A stretch of DNA of 64,000 bases from Sphingomonas sp. CL5.1 (GTDB taxonomy: Bacteria > Pseudomonadota > Alphaproteobacteria > Sphingomonadales > Sphingomonadaceae), in the NCBI RefSeq assembly GCF_013344685.1, contig NZ_CP050138.1:62001-126000 (forward strand), written 5' to 3'. The notes beneath the pieces were generated by a model. That model made no database searches, was not told the origin of the DNA, and saw only the letters and a program-made list of their open reading frames with translations. Made by a program: the position numbers and the translations under genes. The number at the start of each line of letters is the position of its first letter. Position 1 is the first letter of the stretch. Positions 52,205 through 60,046 of the stretch are shown piece after piece.

Positions 52205-52597
52205 ATGACTATGATACGACTGACCATTGCTCTCGGCCTCACCGCCCTGACCGCCGCCTGTGGCAAGAAAGCGGAGACGCCGGTTGCGGCCGAGACCAAT
52301 CAGGAGGCACCCGCCGCGGCCATGAGCGGCGACATGGGCAATATGGCGATGGCGCCGGCGGCGACTGCGCCGATCAAGGCCAAGGGCCACGGAAAGGTCA
52401 CCGCCATCGACAGGACCGCAGGCACGATCACGCTCGACCATGGCCCGATACCTGAAGCCAAATGGCCGGCGATGACCATGACGTTTAAGGCGGCACCTGT
52501 GGTCACCGACGCGGCAAAGATAGGCGAAAAGGTCGATTTCGACGTCACACTAACCGGCAGCGCCGGCGAGGTGACGGCGATCCAAAAGCAGCCCTGA
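52205..52597 (+). CDS. cusF: CusF-like periplasmic copper-binding lipoprotein
   Basis: A 130-residue protein with lipobox LTAAC (Cys near residue 19), a Met-rich linker (MSGDMGNMAMAP) and the CusF OB-fold domain. The metal motif is [12 protein letters not shown], with Trp and two Met ligands of Cu(I). It delivers copper to CusBA. AAGGAGA precedes the ATG. It ends the copper locus. Confidence 0.9.
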   Translation: MTMIRLTIALGLTALTAACGKKAETPVAAETNQEAPAAAMSGDMGNMAMAPAATAPIKAKGHGKVTAIDRTAGTITLDHGPIPEAKWPAMTMTFKAAPVVTDAAKIGEKVDFDVTLTGSAGEVTAIQKQP

Positions 52598-52727
52598 GCC
52601 GGCGATCGCCTTGGCGCATTAGCGTGTAATTAACCTTGTTCCGTCACGCTTCGGCAATGGAACAATTGAGATCCCGCGCCAAAACGCAAGCACAACTCGA
52701 CGCCCTATACATCGCGCGGTGGCAGTC

Positions 52728-53360
52728 ATGATTGCCACCGCCTTTGGCTGCCTCGCTCTCTTGTGCGTCGTGAGTTGGCCATTTTTCAACGATTACGGGA
52801 CGGTGATCAAAATCCAGAGCACCGGTGCGGCCGCATTCGCGCTCTATTTTCTTGCGCTGGGATCGCCCACGGCAGCGATGGCGTGTCTCATTTCGTGCTC
52901 GCAACTCATTATTTCTGCGGCTGTGCGAGACCGTTACGTGGTCATCAGGCTTTATGGTGCGAGCCTCATTCTTTTGGCCTTTCTCTCAATTGTGACGTGG
53001 CATGGCATCCCGTCTGCCTTGGCCTTGACCGGAAGCTCCTTGGGCACCCTCGCACGGCTGCAGACTTCAACCACGCGGATGAAAGGTTTCTTTCTTGTCG
53101 GTGCGCCATTCTGGCTTGCACATAATCTGATAGTCGGGGCGCTCTTTGCGCTGGGTACGGATCTCGTCTCGCTTGTATCCAACATCGCGAATCTTTCGAA
53201 ATTCCTGCTAAAGCAGCGGCGCGCCTCGGTGGGCGCTTCGGCGTCCGTCACATTGGTCACCACACAAGCGGCGCTTCTTGTCCGATCTGGACAGTCGAAG
53301 ATCATCCGCCTCAAGCCCCGGTGGATCGACCGTGACCTGCTTGTGAAAAATACCGTATAG
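52728..53360 (+). CDS. YgjV-family inner-membrane protein
   Basis: A 210-residue protein with five to six membrane helices, including VIKIQSTGAAAFALYFLALG and GFFLVGAPFWLAHNLIVGAL, which fit the YgjV family of unknown function. Either GTG 52719 or ATG 52728 could start it; the ATG follows GGTGG. The upstream 120-bp gap carries an AGCGTG/CACGCT inverted repeat. A link to metal resistance is not shown. Confidence 0.75.
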   Translation: MIATAFGCLALLCVVSWPFFNDYGTVIKIQSTGAAAFALYFLALGSPTAAMACLISCSQLIISAAVRDRYVVIRLYGASLILLAFLSIVTWHGIPSALALTGSSLGTLARLQTSTTRMKGFFLVGAPFWLAHNLIVGALFALGTDLVSLVSNIANLSKFLLKQRRASVGASASVTLVTTQAALLVRSGQSKIIRLKPRWIDRDLLVKNTV

Positions 53361-53406
53361 GGAGCATCCACGAGTCAGGTAGCATTCGTATGATGATCGC
53401 TCGCCA

Positions 53407-54465
53407 GTGAAGCAAAGCTCGGGTGCCGTACTGGCGATCCTGTCAGCACTATTGTTTGGCGCCAGTACACCGTTCGCGAAGCTCGTCCTTGGCAGAGGTG
53501 TAAACGCTTGGCTGCTCGCCGGCCTGCTTTATCTCGGATCGGGTTGCGGGCTTGCTCTCGTATATGCGTTGCGCAGAGCGATCGGACGCGGCGAGGGGGA
53601 AGCATCGCTCGCCCGATCCGACATGCCCTGGCTGGCGCTCGTCATCCTGTGCGGAGGCGGGATCGCACCGGTCTTGCTGATGGCGGGACTGGCAACGACG
53701 CCTGCGTCCACCGCGTCTCTTCTGCTCAATCTGGAAGGTCTTGCGACCCTCGCCATCGCTTGGCTGGTGTTCCGCGAAAATGTCGATCACCGTCTGTTGG
53801 TCGGCGCTGCGGCGATCCTCGGCGGCGCGGTGTTGCTATCGTGGCGTGGCGCTCCCGCGGGCGGTGGCCTCGGCATGTTGGCGATCGCCGGCGCTTGCCT
53901 CGCCTGGGGTATCGACAATAATCTCACCCGAAAGCTCAGCAGCGCCGATCCCGTCCAGATCGCGATGCTGAAAGGGCTGGCCGCAGGGACCGTCAATCTC
54001 GTCCTGGCGCTGACGCTTGGCGCATCCTTGCCAGCGATTCCGGTGGTTGCGGGTGCGGCGCTGATCGGCTTTCTTGGGTACGGCGTCAGCCTCGTGATGT
54101 TCGTGCTCGCGCTTCGGCACCTCGGCACGGCTCGGTCGGGAGCCTATTTCTCGACGGCACCGTTCATCGGTGCGTTGCTCGCGGTCGCGATGTTCGGCGA
54201 AACGGTCACCGTACCTTTCGTCATCGCCGGGATCCTGATGGCGATCGGCCTCTGGCTGCACCTGACCGAATCGCATGGCCACGAACATGCGCACGAACCT
54301 CTCGAACATGATCATCGCCATGTTCATGATAGCCATCATCAGCACCAACATTCGCCGGGCGTCGTTTCAGACAAACCCCACAGTCACTGGCATCGGCATG
54401 AGCGGATGACGCATCTCCATGCCCACTTTCCCGATTTGCACCACCGGCATAGGCACGATTTATAA
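53407..54465 (+). CDS. EamA/DMT-family transporter with long His-rich tail
   Basis: A 352-residue protein with ten membrane helices (two EamA repeats: ALLFGASTPFAKLVLG, and GMLAIAGACLAWGIDNNLT). The C-terminal about 65 residues (from EAHGHEHAHEPLEHD onward) are extremely His-rich and cytosolic. Such tails bind divalent metals, suggesting the transporter exports a metal or metal-linked metabolite. GTG 53407 is the start. It sits between the copper locus and the pbr-like set. Confidence 0.85.
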   Translation: MKQSSGAVLAILSALLFGASTPFAKLVLGRGVNAWLLAGLLYLGSGCGLALVYALRRAIGRGEGEASLARSDMPWLALVILCGGGIAPVLLMAGLATTPASTASLLLNLEGLATLAIAWLVFRENVDHRLLVGAAAILGGAVLLSWRGAPAGGGLGMLAIAGACLAWGIDNNLTRKLSSADPVQIAMLKGLAAGTVNLVLALTLGASLPAIPVVAGAALIGFLGYGVSLVMFVLALRHLGTARSGAYFSTAPFIGALLAVAMFGETVTVPFVIAGILMAIGLWLHLTESHGHEHAHEPLEHDHRHVHDSHHQHQHSPGVVSDKPHSHWHRHERMTHLHAHFPDLHHRHRHDL

Positions 54466-54555
54466 TTTCTGCAGGCAGCGCGGCGGCGAAACAGAGGCTG
54501 TTTGAACTCGTTCACACGATGTTCGGCCAGCTGTCTTTGGAAGGGCATTCGTGAC

Positions 54556-55776
54556 TTAGAAATAGTCTGCGAGGAGGAGTTCTCGCTCATCGCCCTTCTG
54601 GTCTCGCAAGGTAACGCGCGTGCCTGCCGGCCTGAAGCGCCACCGCCAATGCTGGCCTGAAATGTAAGATCCATCGATACTCCGACCGTTAAGCGCCCGA
54701 ATACGGTCTCCCACGGTCCAGCCAGCGGCAGCAGCTGGGCTGTTTGCCGCGACATGGACAATGGACAGTTCGTTTCCGGCGAGGGCCAGTCCGAAGCCGC
54801 TGTGGTCCTCCAGGATGGGCAATCCGTGCCGCGCTGGTCGCAGCCACACCTGGCCAGCCGAAAGGTCAAGCACCGTGTCAAACTGAGAGATTAGCGGAAA
54901 TCCGATGCTGCCCACGGCACTCGTGGACAGCCAGCTTGAAGGTGTGAGTGTAGGAATTGAGGGTACCGGGAATGAGGCTAACTGGACCATTTCAGCCATG
55001 AAGGCGGTCGCTAGCATGATACCATCTACTCCTCCGATCGCCGCGGTCGAACGCTTGATTCCTTCAAGGAGTCGATGCTCTTCAACATAGGCGCGGGCCA
55101 GCATCAGCGCTGTCGAACTGCCGAGATCGAAGACCATAGGCGCACTTGGCAGACCGGCCACGGAAGCCTGCACGAGCAACTCGCGATTTGCCCCAAGTGA
55201 AAGCGGGACGCGGCGCCAGTCCGGTCCTGCTGAAAACGAACCGCTCTCGGTGACAGCAATCCGACAATTGTCAAAGTCCAAGGCTATTGAACGCCCGGTA
55301 AGCATATCTGCGCCAAGCACTACATCGACATCGCGGCCTAAAGCGGCCGATACGGCTTTCAGATCGCTTATGATGACAAAGGGTGCGCGGCGCAGTTCGC
55401 CTGCAAACGCGATCTCTACATTGCGCGCAAGCTGTACGCTTGCCCGCGCGCCCACTCCGCGAATTGTCCTCCGCTCCGTCGACGAGAGTCCAAGTTTGGC
55501 TGCCAAAGACGAACTGAGGATCGTGGCAGCGCTACCGCTATCGAGAATAGCTTCAGCAGATGCGGCCGCCACGTCAATCGGGAGAACTATCGTGTCGCCT
55601 GTGACGAGGCTGAACGCCCGCCAACGAGGGGGGGCAGGAAACCCGTTCCAATCGCGCATTAACATCGCCGCTCCCGCGTACGCGGGCCGGTTCAGCGCGT
55701 CGGCCAATAAAGTCCCGCAGCAAAGAAGCCACGCACTAATATCACGGCGAGTAATCGTAGTCTTTCCCAACACCAA
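54556..55776 (-). CDS. Retropepsin-like aspartyl protease with PDZ domain
   Basis: A 406-residue protein with an N-terminal twin-Arg signal (ITRRDISAWLLCCGTLLADA). Two aspartyl-protease lobes follow: AEAILDSGSAATILS (catalytic D-S-G) near residue 75 and SAPMVFDLGSSTALML near residue 205, where D-L-G replaces the classical D-T-G. The C-terminal PDZ domain (SPAAAAGWTVGDRIRALNGR) may bind substrate tails. TTG 55776 or GTG 55773 is the start, behind GAAAGG. It is a periplasmic quality-control candidate. Confidence 0.8.
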   Translation of the reverse strand: MVLGKTTITRRDISAWLLCCGTLLADALNRPAYAGAAMLMRDWNGFPAPPRWRAFSLVTGDTIVLPIDVAAASAEAILDSGSAATILSSSLAAKLGLSSTERRTIRGVGARASVQLARNVEIAFAGELRRAPFVIISDLKAVSAALGRDVDVVLGADMLTGRSIALDFDNCRIAVTESGSFSAGPDWRRVPLSLGANRELLVQASVAGLPSAPMVFDLGSSTALMLARAYVEEHRLLEGIKRSTAAIGGVDGIMLATAFMAEMVQLASFPVPSIPTLTPSSWLSTSAVGSIGFPLISQFDTVLDLSAGQVWLRPARHGLPILEDHSGFGLALAGNELSIVHVAANSPAAAAGWTVGDRIRALNGRSIDGSYISGQHWRWRFRPAGTRVTLRDQKGDERELLLADYF

Positions 55777-55997
55777 CTCACTAGCCTTTCAATCTAGGCC
55801 GGGGATCCTTCCGACTCTAAGGGGCACATACATTCTATTTGATTAGCAATCCTGCCACGCTGTTCACCGAATGGGGTAGCGGTCTGTCATCGTACCGACC
55901 ATGCCATAGAAGCGCCTAACGTCGATGCGGCATTGAGGGGACCGCCATGCTCGGCTCTTCAGCGGCAACTGCGAAGCTGGCGGCCCGGGCGCGTGGT

Positions 55998-56870
55998 TCA
56001 AACGAGCCAGGCGTTGGCGGTCGCAACGAGCAAAAGAACGCCGAGCATTCCTCGATAGATGACGAACGGCCAGGCGGAGAACCGCTCAAGGACGCGCATC
56101 AGCGCCCAGATCGCGGCGAACGCAGAAACGGACGCGACAACCAGGCCGACCGCCAGAACGGACCAGCCATGCAGATCGAGATGAGCTTTGTGCAGCTCCC
56201 ATAATTCCTTCGATCCTGCCAGAGCGATCGCCGGAATGCCCAACAGGAATGAGAAGCGGGCCGCTTCCTCGCGCTTGAAGCCGAGCGCGAGCGCGGCGGT
56301 GAGGGACGATCCTGAGCGCGATACGCCGGGAATGAGAGCACCGACTTGCGCGAGCCCGACGAGCAGCGCATCAACCAGCGATGCCTTCTCGACACTGCGG
56401 CTGTGGCGCGCCAGAATCTCGCTGAGACCCATCAGCACCGCCATCGCGATGCACGCCCAGCCGATCACGGGCAGGGCACGAAAGGGCGAGTTGCACGTAT
56501 TGAGGCTGTTCGACAGCAGAGCACCCGCCAGCACGATCGGGACTGTCGCGAGAGCGATCCAGATCGCCAGACGGAGATTGGGATCTGCGAACTGTCGATG
56601 GCCGATGGCCGACACGGAACCGACCGCCAGACGGCGCACGTCCTGCCAGAAATAGCTGATCACGGCGGCGAGCGCGGCGAGCTGCATCGCGGCCGAAAAA
56701 GCGGAGCCGGGATCTCGCCAGCCCAAGAGGGCCGGCACGACGCGCATATGAGCCGTCGACGAAATCGGCAGAAGTTCGGTGATACCTTGCGCCACGCCCA
56801 ATATGGCGACCTTGGCATAGCCCAGTGTCACGAAGCCCGTGTCGACGCCTGCGGCACATTGTCCGGTCAT
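55998..56870 (-). CDS. uppP: Undecaprenyl-diphosphate phosphatase (UppP/PbrB type)
   Basis: A 290-residue membrane enzyme with about eight helices. GITELLPISSTAHM near the N-terminus and LIPGVSRSGSSLTAALALG in the second repeat are the two BacA/UppP motifs. In the pbr lead-resistance system PbrB is such a phosphatase, supplying phosphate that precipitates exported Pb(II). Here it directly follows the P-type ATPase (65-bp gap, same strand), which supports a PbrB role. Confidence 0.88.
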   Translation of the reverse strand: MTGQCAAGVDTGFVTLGYAKVAILGVAQGITELLPISSTAHMRVVPALLGWRDPGSAFSAAMQLAALAAVISYFWQDVRRLAVGSVSAIGHRQFADPNLRLAIWIALATVPIVLAGALLSNSLNTCNSPFRALPVIGWACIAMAVLMGLSEILARHSRSVEKASLVDALLVGLAQVGALIPGVSRSGSSLTAALALGFKREEAARFSFLLGIPAIALAGSKELWELHKAHLDLHGWSVLAVGLVVASVSAFAAIWALMRVLERFSAWPFVIYRGMLGVLLLVATANAWLV

Positions 56871-56935
56871 AGCAGTGCGGTCCTATTGGGTGGTGGATGA
56901 GCGTAGATCGTTGCTTCGCTGCCTGGGTGACCGGA

Positions 56936-59458
56936 TCATCGAACCCGCTGGTCGCGACCGACAAGACGCATACCATTGAGCACGACCAGGAGGGATGCGC
57001 CGACATCCGCCGCGATCGCGCCCCAGAGCGACGCCATGCCAAGCAGCGTCAAACCTGCGAAAACGAGTTTTATCGCCAGCGAGAAGCCGATGTTCTGCCG
57101 GATCACGGCCAGCGTCGCCCTCGAATGCCGGATGAGCCACGGCAGGCGAGAGAGATCGTCCTGCATCAGCGCGATATCCGCCGTCTCGATCGCCGCATCG
57201 CTGCCAATCGCGCCCATGGCGATGCCGAGGCCCGATCGCGCCATCGCCGGCGCATCATTGACGCCGTCACCGACCATGGCGACGAGGCCGTGCTGCGCTA
57301 CCAGCCTTTCAATCGCCTCGACCTTTTGTTCGGGAAGCAGCTCGGCGTGAACCTCATCCACGCCGGTCGCGCGCGCGATGGCCTGGGCAGGCGCGCGACT
57401 GTCTCCGGTCAGCATGACGATCTGCGCGATACCAAGTTCATGCAGTTGCGCGACGATCTGTCGGGCCTCGGGACGCATCGCGTCACCGACTGCAATTAAG
57501 CCGATGATGGCCTCCGCCTCACCGACAATAATCCCGGTCAGTCCCGCTGCGGCTATACGATGCAATTGGATGGCAAGCGCATCATCGCCGGCGTCCCCAA
57601 GCCGCTCTCCAAGATAGCCGGGAGATCCGACCCAGGCCTCGCGACCATCGATCGCGCCAACGACGCCTTTGCCGGGCAACGCCGTCACGGACTTTGCGGG
57701 GACCACCTCAACGCCGCGTTCCGCTGCGGCATCGAGGATCGCACGCGCAATCGGGTGCTCGCTTCGCGCTTCGATAGCAGCCGCAACCGCCAGCAGTTCC
57801 AGTTCGTCCCGGCCGCCAAGCGGGATCAGTTCGATCACCTTGGGACGTCCAAGCGTGAGCGTGCCCGTCTTGTCCATGGCGATCGCGGTGATGCGAGCGG
57901 GCGTTTCGAGATGGACGCCGCCCTTAATCAGAATTCCCTGCCGGGCCGCGCCGGTCAGCCCCGCGACGATGCTGACGGGGGTGGAGATGACCAAGGCGCA
58001 AGGGCAGGCGATGACAAGCAGCACCAGCGCCTGGTAAAACCAGGCGGCCCAACTACCTCCGAGCAGAAGCGGCGGCACTAAGAATACCGCCAGCGCAAGC
58101 GCCATCACGACCGGCGTGTAGATCCTTGCGAAGCGCTCCACCCACTGTTCGGTCGGCGCACGCTTGCTCTGCGCTTCACCGACCATCCGCACGATACGGG
58201 CGAGCGTCGTGTCGGAAGCTGGCCGGGTCGTTATGATCTCGATCGCGCCCATGCCGTTGATGGTCCCGGCAAAGACCGTTGCGCCTTGCTCGACGGTGAC
58301 GGGTACGCTTTCGCCTGTAATCGGCGCCTGATCGACCGCGCTGGTCCCCGCAACCACGCGCCCATCGAGCGGAATCTTGCCGCCGGGCGGAACGATCACC
58401 TGCGTTCCGACCGCGACCTCGGCGACCGGCACATCCTTCTCGACACCCGCGGCATCGCGTATCCGGGCAGAGTCGGGGGCGATATCCATGAGCGCCGCGA
58501 CGGCACGGCGGGCTCGTCCAAGGCTCCATGCCTCGAGGGCGAGGGCCAGTGCGAAGAAGAACGCGACCGTCGCGGCTTCGAACCATTGCCCAATGCCAAG
58601 GGCGCCTGCCACCGCTACGATCATGAGCAGGTTCATGTCCGGCCGGAGCCGTCGCGCCGCGAGGATCGCCTTGGGGGCGACGTACCGAACCGCCGCGAGG
58701 ATCGCCAGCGAATAGGCGAGCATGGCGAGGAGCGGAGGATGGGCCTCACGCGCCAGATTTTCGTGCAGCACCGCGGCGAGGCCGCTTGCGCGAACATGGA
58801 TCGCAAAGCCCACCACGACCAACACGCCGCTCGCGATCGTCAGCGCGGCCTGGATGCGGCGCCGACGCTGTTCGGCTTGCGCACCGGCACTGTTCTCGCC
58901 ATCTTTCCAGAGCTCGGCGCGCATGCCGGTGCGCTCGACCGCGTTCAATATCTCGGCGTGATGCACAGCGTCGGAAGCACCCGCGACCGACATGCGGCCA
59001 TTGATGAGATCGAACGATAGCTTCTCCAACCCGACGACCGGCCCGACTTCGCGCTTGAGCACCGCGACTTCGTCGCCGCAGTCCATGCCGTGGATCTTGA
59101 AGATGACGCTATTCGGACGGTCAGGACGTATCTGTTCGACAGGCATCGGTTCGCCCGAGCAGCCGCTGCAACCGCCAGCATCTGCTTTATCCTCTGCGAA
59201 CGCATCTGCGGTTTGCAATTCGGCTGTCATCCCGGTGGTCGAGACGGCCGCGATTACCGCCTCCACCTCGATGCCGGACTCGACATCGACGTCGAGGAGA
59301 CCGCGCTTCGGCTGGAATGACAACAGCTGTTCGTCCCCGACAAGCGGGACGAGGACTTCCTTGAGAAGCCGAACCTCATTCTGGCAGTCGAGCCCGTCAA
59401 CCTTGAAACGCCACCAGCGGTCCATCGCGATAGCGTGCGCGTCGGTATGCTCGACCAT
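56936..59458 (-). CDS. pbrA: Pb/Cd/Zn-translocating P-type ATPase (PbrA/ZntA type)
   Basis: An 840-residue P1B ATPase. It has two N-terminal HMA-like domains, each with C-x-x-E in place of C-x-x-C (GLDCQNE and GMDCGDE), and a CSGCSGE linker. It also has the membrane IACPCALVISTP, DKTGTLTLGRP and GDGVNDAPAMA. This fits a Zn/Cd/Pb pump. Start ATG 59458 is chosen: it has GAGGTGA at good spacing, whereas ATG 59482 lies at the predicted transcription start. It is divergent from pbrR. Confidence 0.9.
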   Translation of the reverse strand: MVEHTDAHAIAMDRWWRFKVDGLDCQNEVRLLKEVLVPLVGDEQLLSFQPKRGLLDVDVESGIEVEAVIAAVSTTGMTAELQTADAFAEDKADAGGCSGCSGEPMPVEQIRPDRPNSVIFKIHGMDCGDEVAVLKREVGPVVGLEKLSFDLINGRMSVAGASDAVHHAEILNAVERTGMRAELWKDGENSAGAQAEQRRRRIQAALTIASGVLVVVGFAIHVRASGLAAVLHENLAREAHPPLLAMLAYSLAILAAVRYVAPKAILAARRLRPDMNLLMIVAVAGALGIGQWFEAATVAFFFALALALEAWSLGRARRAVAALMDIAPDSARIRDAAGVEKDVPVAEVAVGTQVIVPPGGKIPLDGRVVAGTSAVDQAPITGESVPVTVEQGATVFAGTINGMGAIEIITTRPASDTTLARIVRMVGEAQSKRAPTEQWVERFARIYTPVVMALALAVFLVPPLLLGGSWAAWFYQALVLLVIACPCALVISTPVSIVAGLTGAARQGILIKGGVHLETPARITAIAMDKTGTLTLGRPKVIELIPLGGRDELELLAVAAAIEARSEHPIARAILDAAAERGVEVVPAKSVTALPGKGVVGAIDGREAWVGSPGYLGERLGDAGDDALAIQLHRIAAAGLTGIIVGEAEAIIGLIAVGDAMRPEARQIVAQLHELGIAQIVMLTGDSRAPAQAIARATGVDEVHAELLPEQKVEAIERLVAQHGLVAMVGDGVNDAPAMARSGLGIAMGAIGSDAAIETADIALMQDDLSRLPWLIRHSRATLAVIRQNIGFSLAIKLVFAGLTLLGMASLWGAIAADVGASLLVVLNGMRLVGRDQRVR

Positions 59459-59489
59459 ATCGTCACCTCGACTCTTCGACATGACACCC

Positions 59490-59520
59490 TCTATAAAGTC
59501 TGAAGTCACTAGAGGGTCAA
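59490..59520 (-). promoter_or_regulatory. PbrR/CadR-type promoter of the P-type ATPase
   Basis: On the minus strand: -35 TTGACC (59515-59520), 19-bp spacer with the imperfect dyad CTCTAGT-G-ACTTCAG, -10 TATAGA (59490-59495). The transcript should start near 59483. It is the weakest dyad of the three sister promoters. Confidence 0.8.
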
Positions 59521-59525
59521 CCGAT

Positions 59526-59945
59526 ATGTCCGTCGAGCTACTCAGCATTGGAAAGCTCGCGAAAGCGACAGGGACGAAGGTCGAGACAATTCGCTACTAT
59601 GAGAGCGTGGGCTTGCTTGCCCCGCCGGGGCGGACGAAGGGCAATTATCGGGCCTATTCCGCGCAGCATCTCGCACGGCTCAGCTTCATCCGCCGGGCAC
59701 GCGCGCTGGGTTTCTCGATCGACCAGGTCCAGGAGCTTCTCAAGCTCGCCGACCAGAAAGACATTTCGTGCAAGGCAGTCGACACGATCGCCCGCGAACA
59801 TCTCGCAGAGATCGACCGAAAGCTTCGGGATCTGAATACCCTCAGATCCGAACTGAGCAGCGTTATCGTCCAGTGCGGGCAGGGCACAATTTCCGAGTGC
59901 CGCATCATCGAGACGTTAGCGCCGGATTCCACAGCATTCAGTTAG
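59526..59945 (+). CDS. pbrR: PbrR/CadR-type MerR regulator
   Basis: A 139-residue regulator. The HTH is LSIGKLAKATGTKVETIRYYE, followed by FIRRARALGFSIDQVQELL. Three Cys (82, 117, 125; ISCKAV and VQCGQGTISEC) match the metal-binding cysteines of PbrR/CadR. The ATG at 59526 is 5 bp from the divergent -35 box, so pbrR must have its own promoter overlapping the operator. Likely targets are the ATPase, the FTR1-like gene and the CDF gene. Confidence 0.88.
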   Translation: MSVELLSIGKLAKATGTKVETIRYYESVGLLAPPGRTKGNYRAYSAQHLARLSFIRRARALGFSIDQVQELLKLADQKDISCKAVDTIAREHLAEIDRKLRDLNTLRSELSSVIVQCGQGTISECRIIETLAPDSTAFS

Positions 59946-60009
59946 GGGAGATGGTGTCCGATAATGCCCTCCGCACGCACGAGTTAATGCAAACGAGTCG
60001 CAAAACTGC

Positions 60010-60040
60010 TTGACCCTCTAGCTGCTAGAGGGTCTAAAGG
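60010..60040 (+). promoter_or_regulatory. PbrR/CadR-type promoter with perfect dyad before the FTR1-like gene
   Basis: -35 TTGACC (60010-60015), 19-bp spacer, -10 TAAAGG (60035-60040). A perfect 11+1+11 dyad (GACCCTCTAGC-T-GCTAGAGGGTC, 60012-60034) fills it. The -10 overlaps the AAAGGAGG Shine-Dalgarno of the gene starting at 60047. Confidence 0.85.
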
Positions 60041-60046
60041 AGGCGG

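Noticed and set aside
58992..59525. Upstream extension of the pbrR frame
   Set aside because: The frame runs back through the P-type ATPase coding region; the ATG at 59526 starts the conserved MerR domain.
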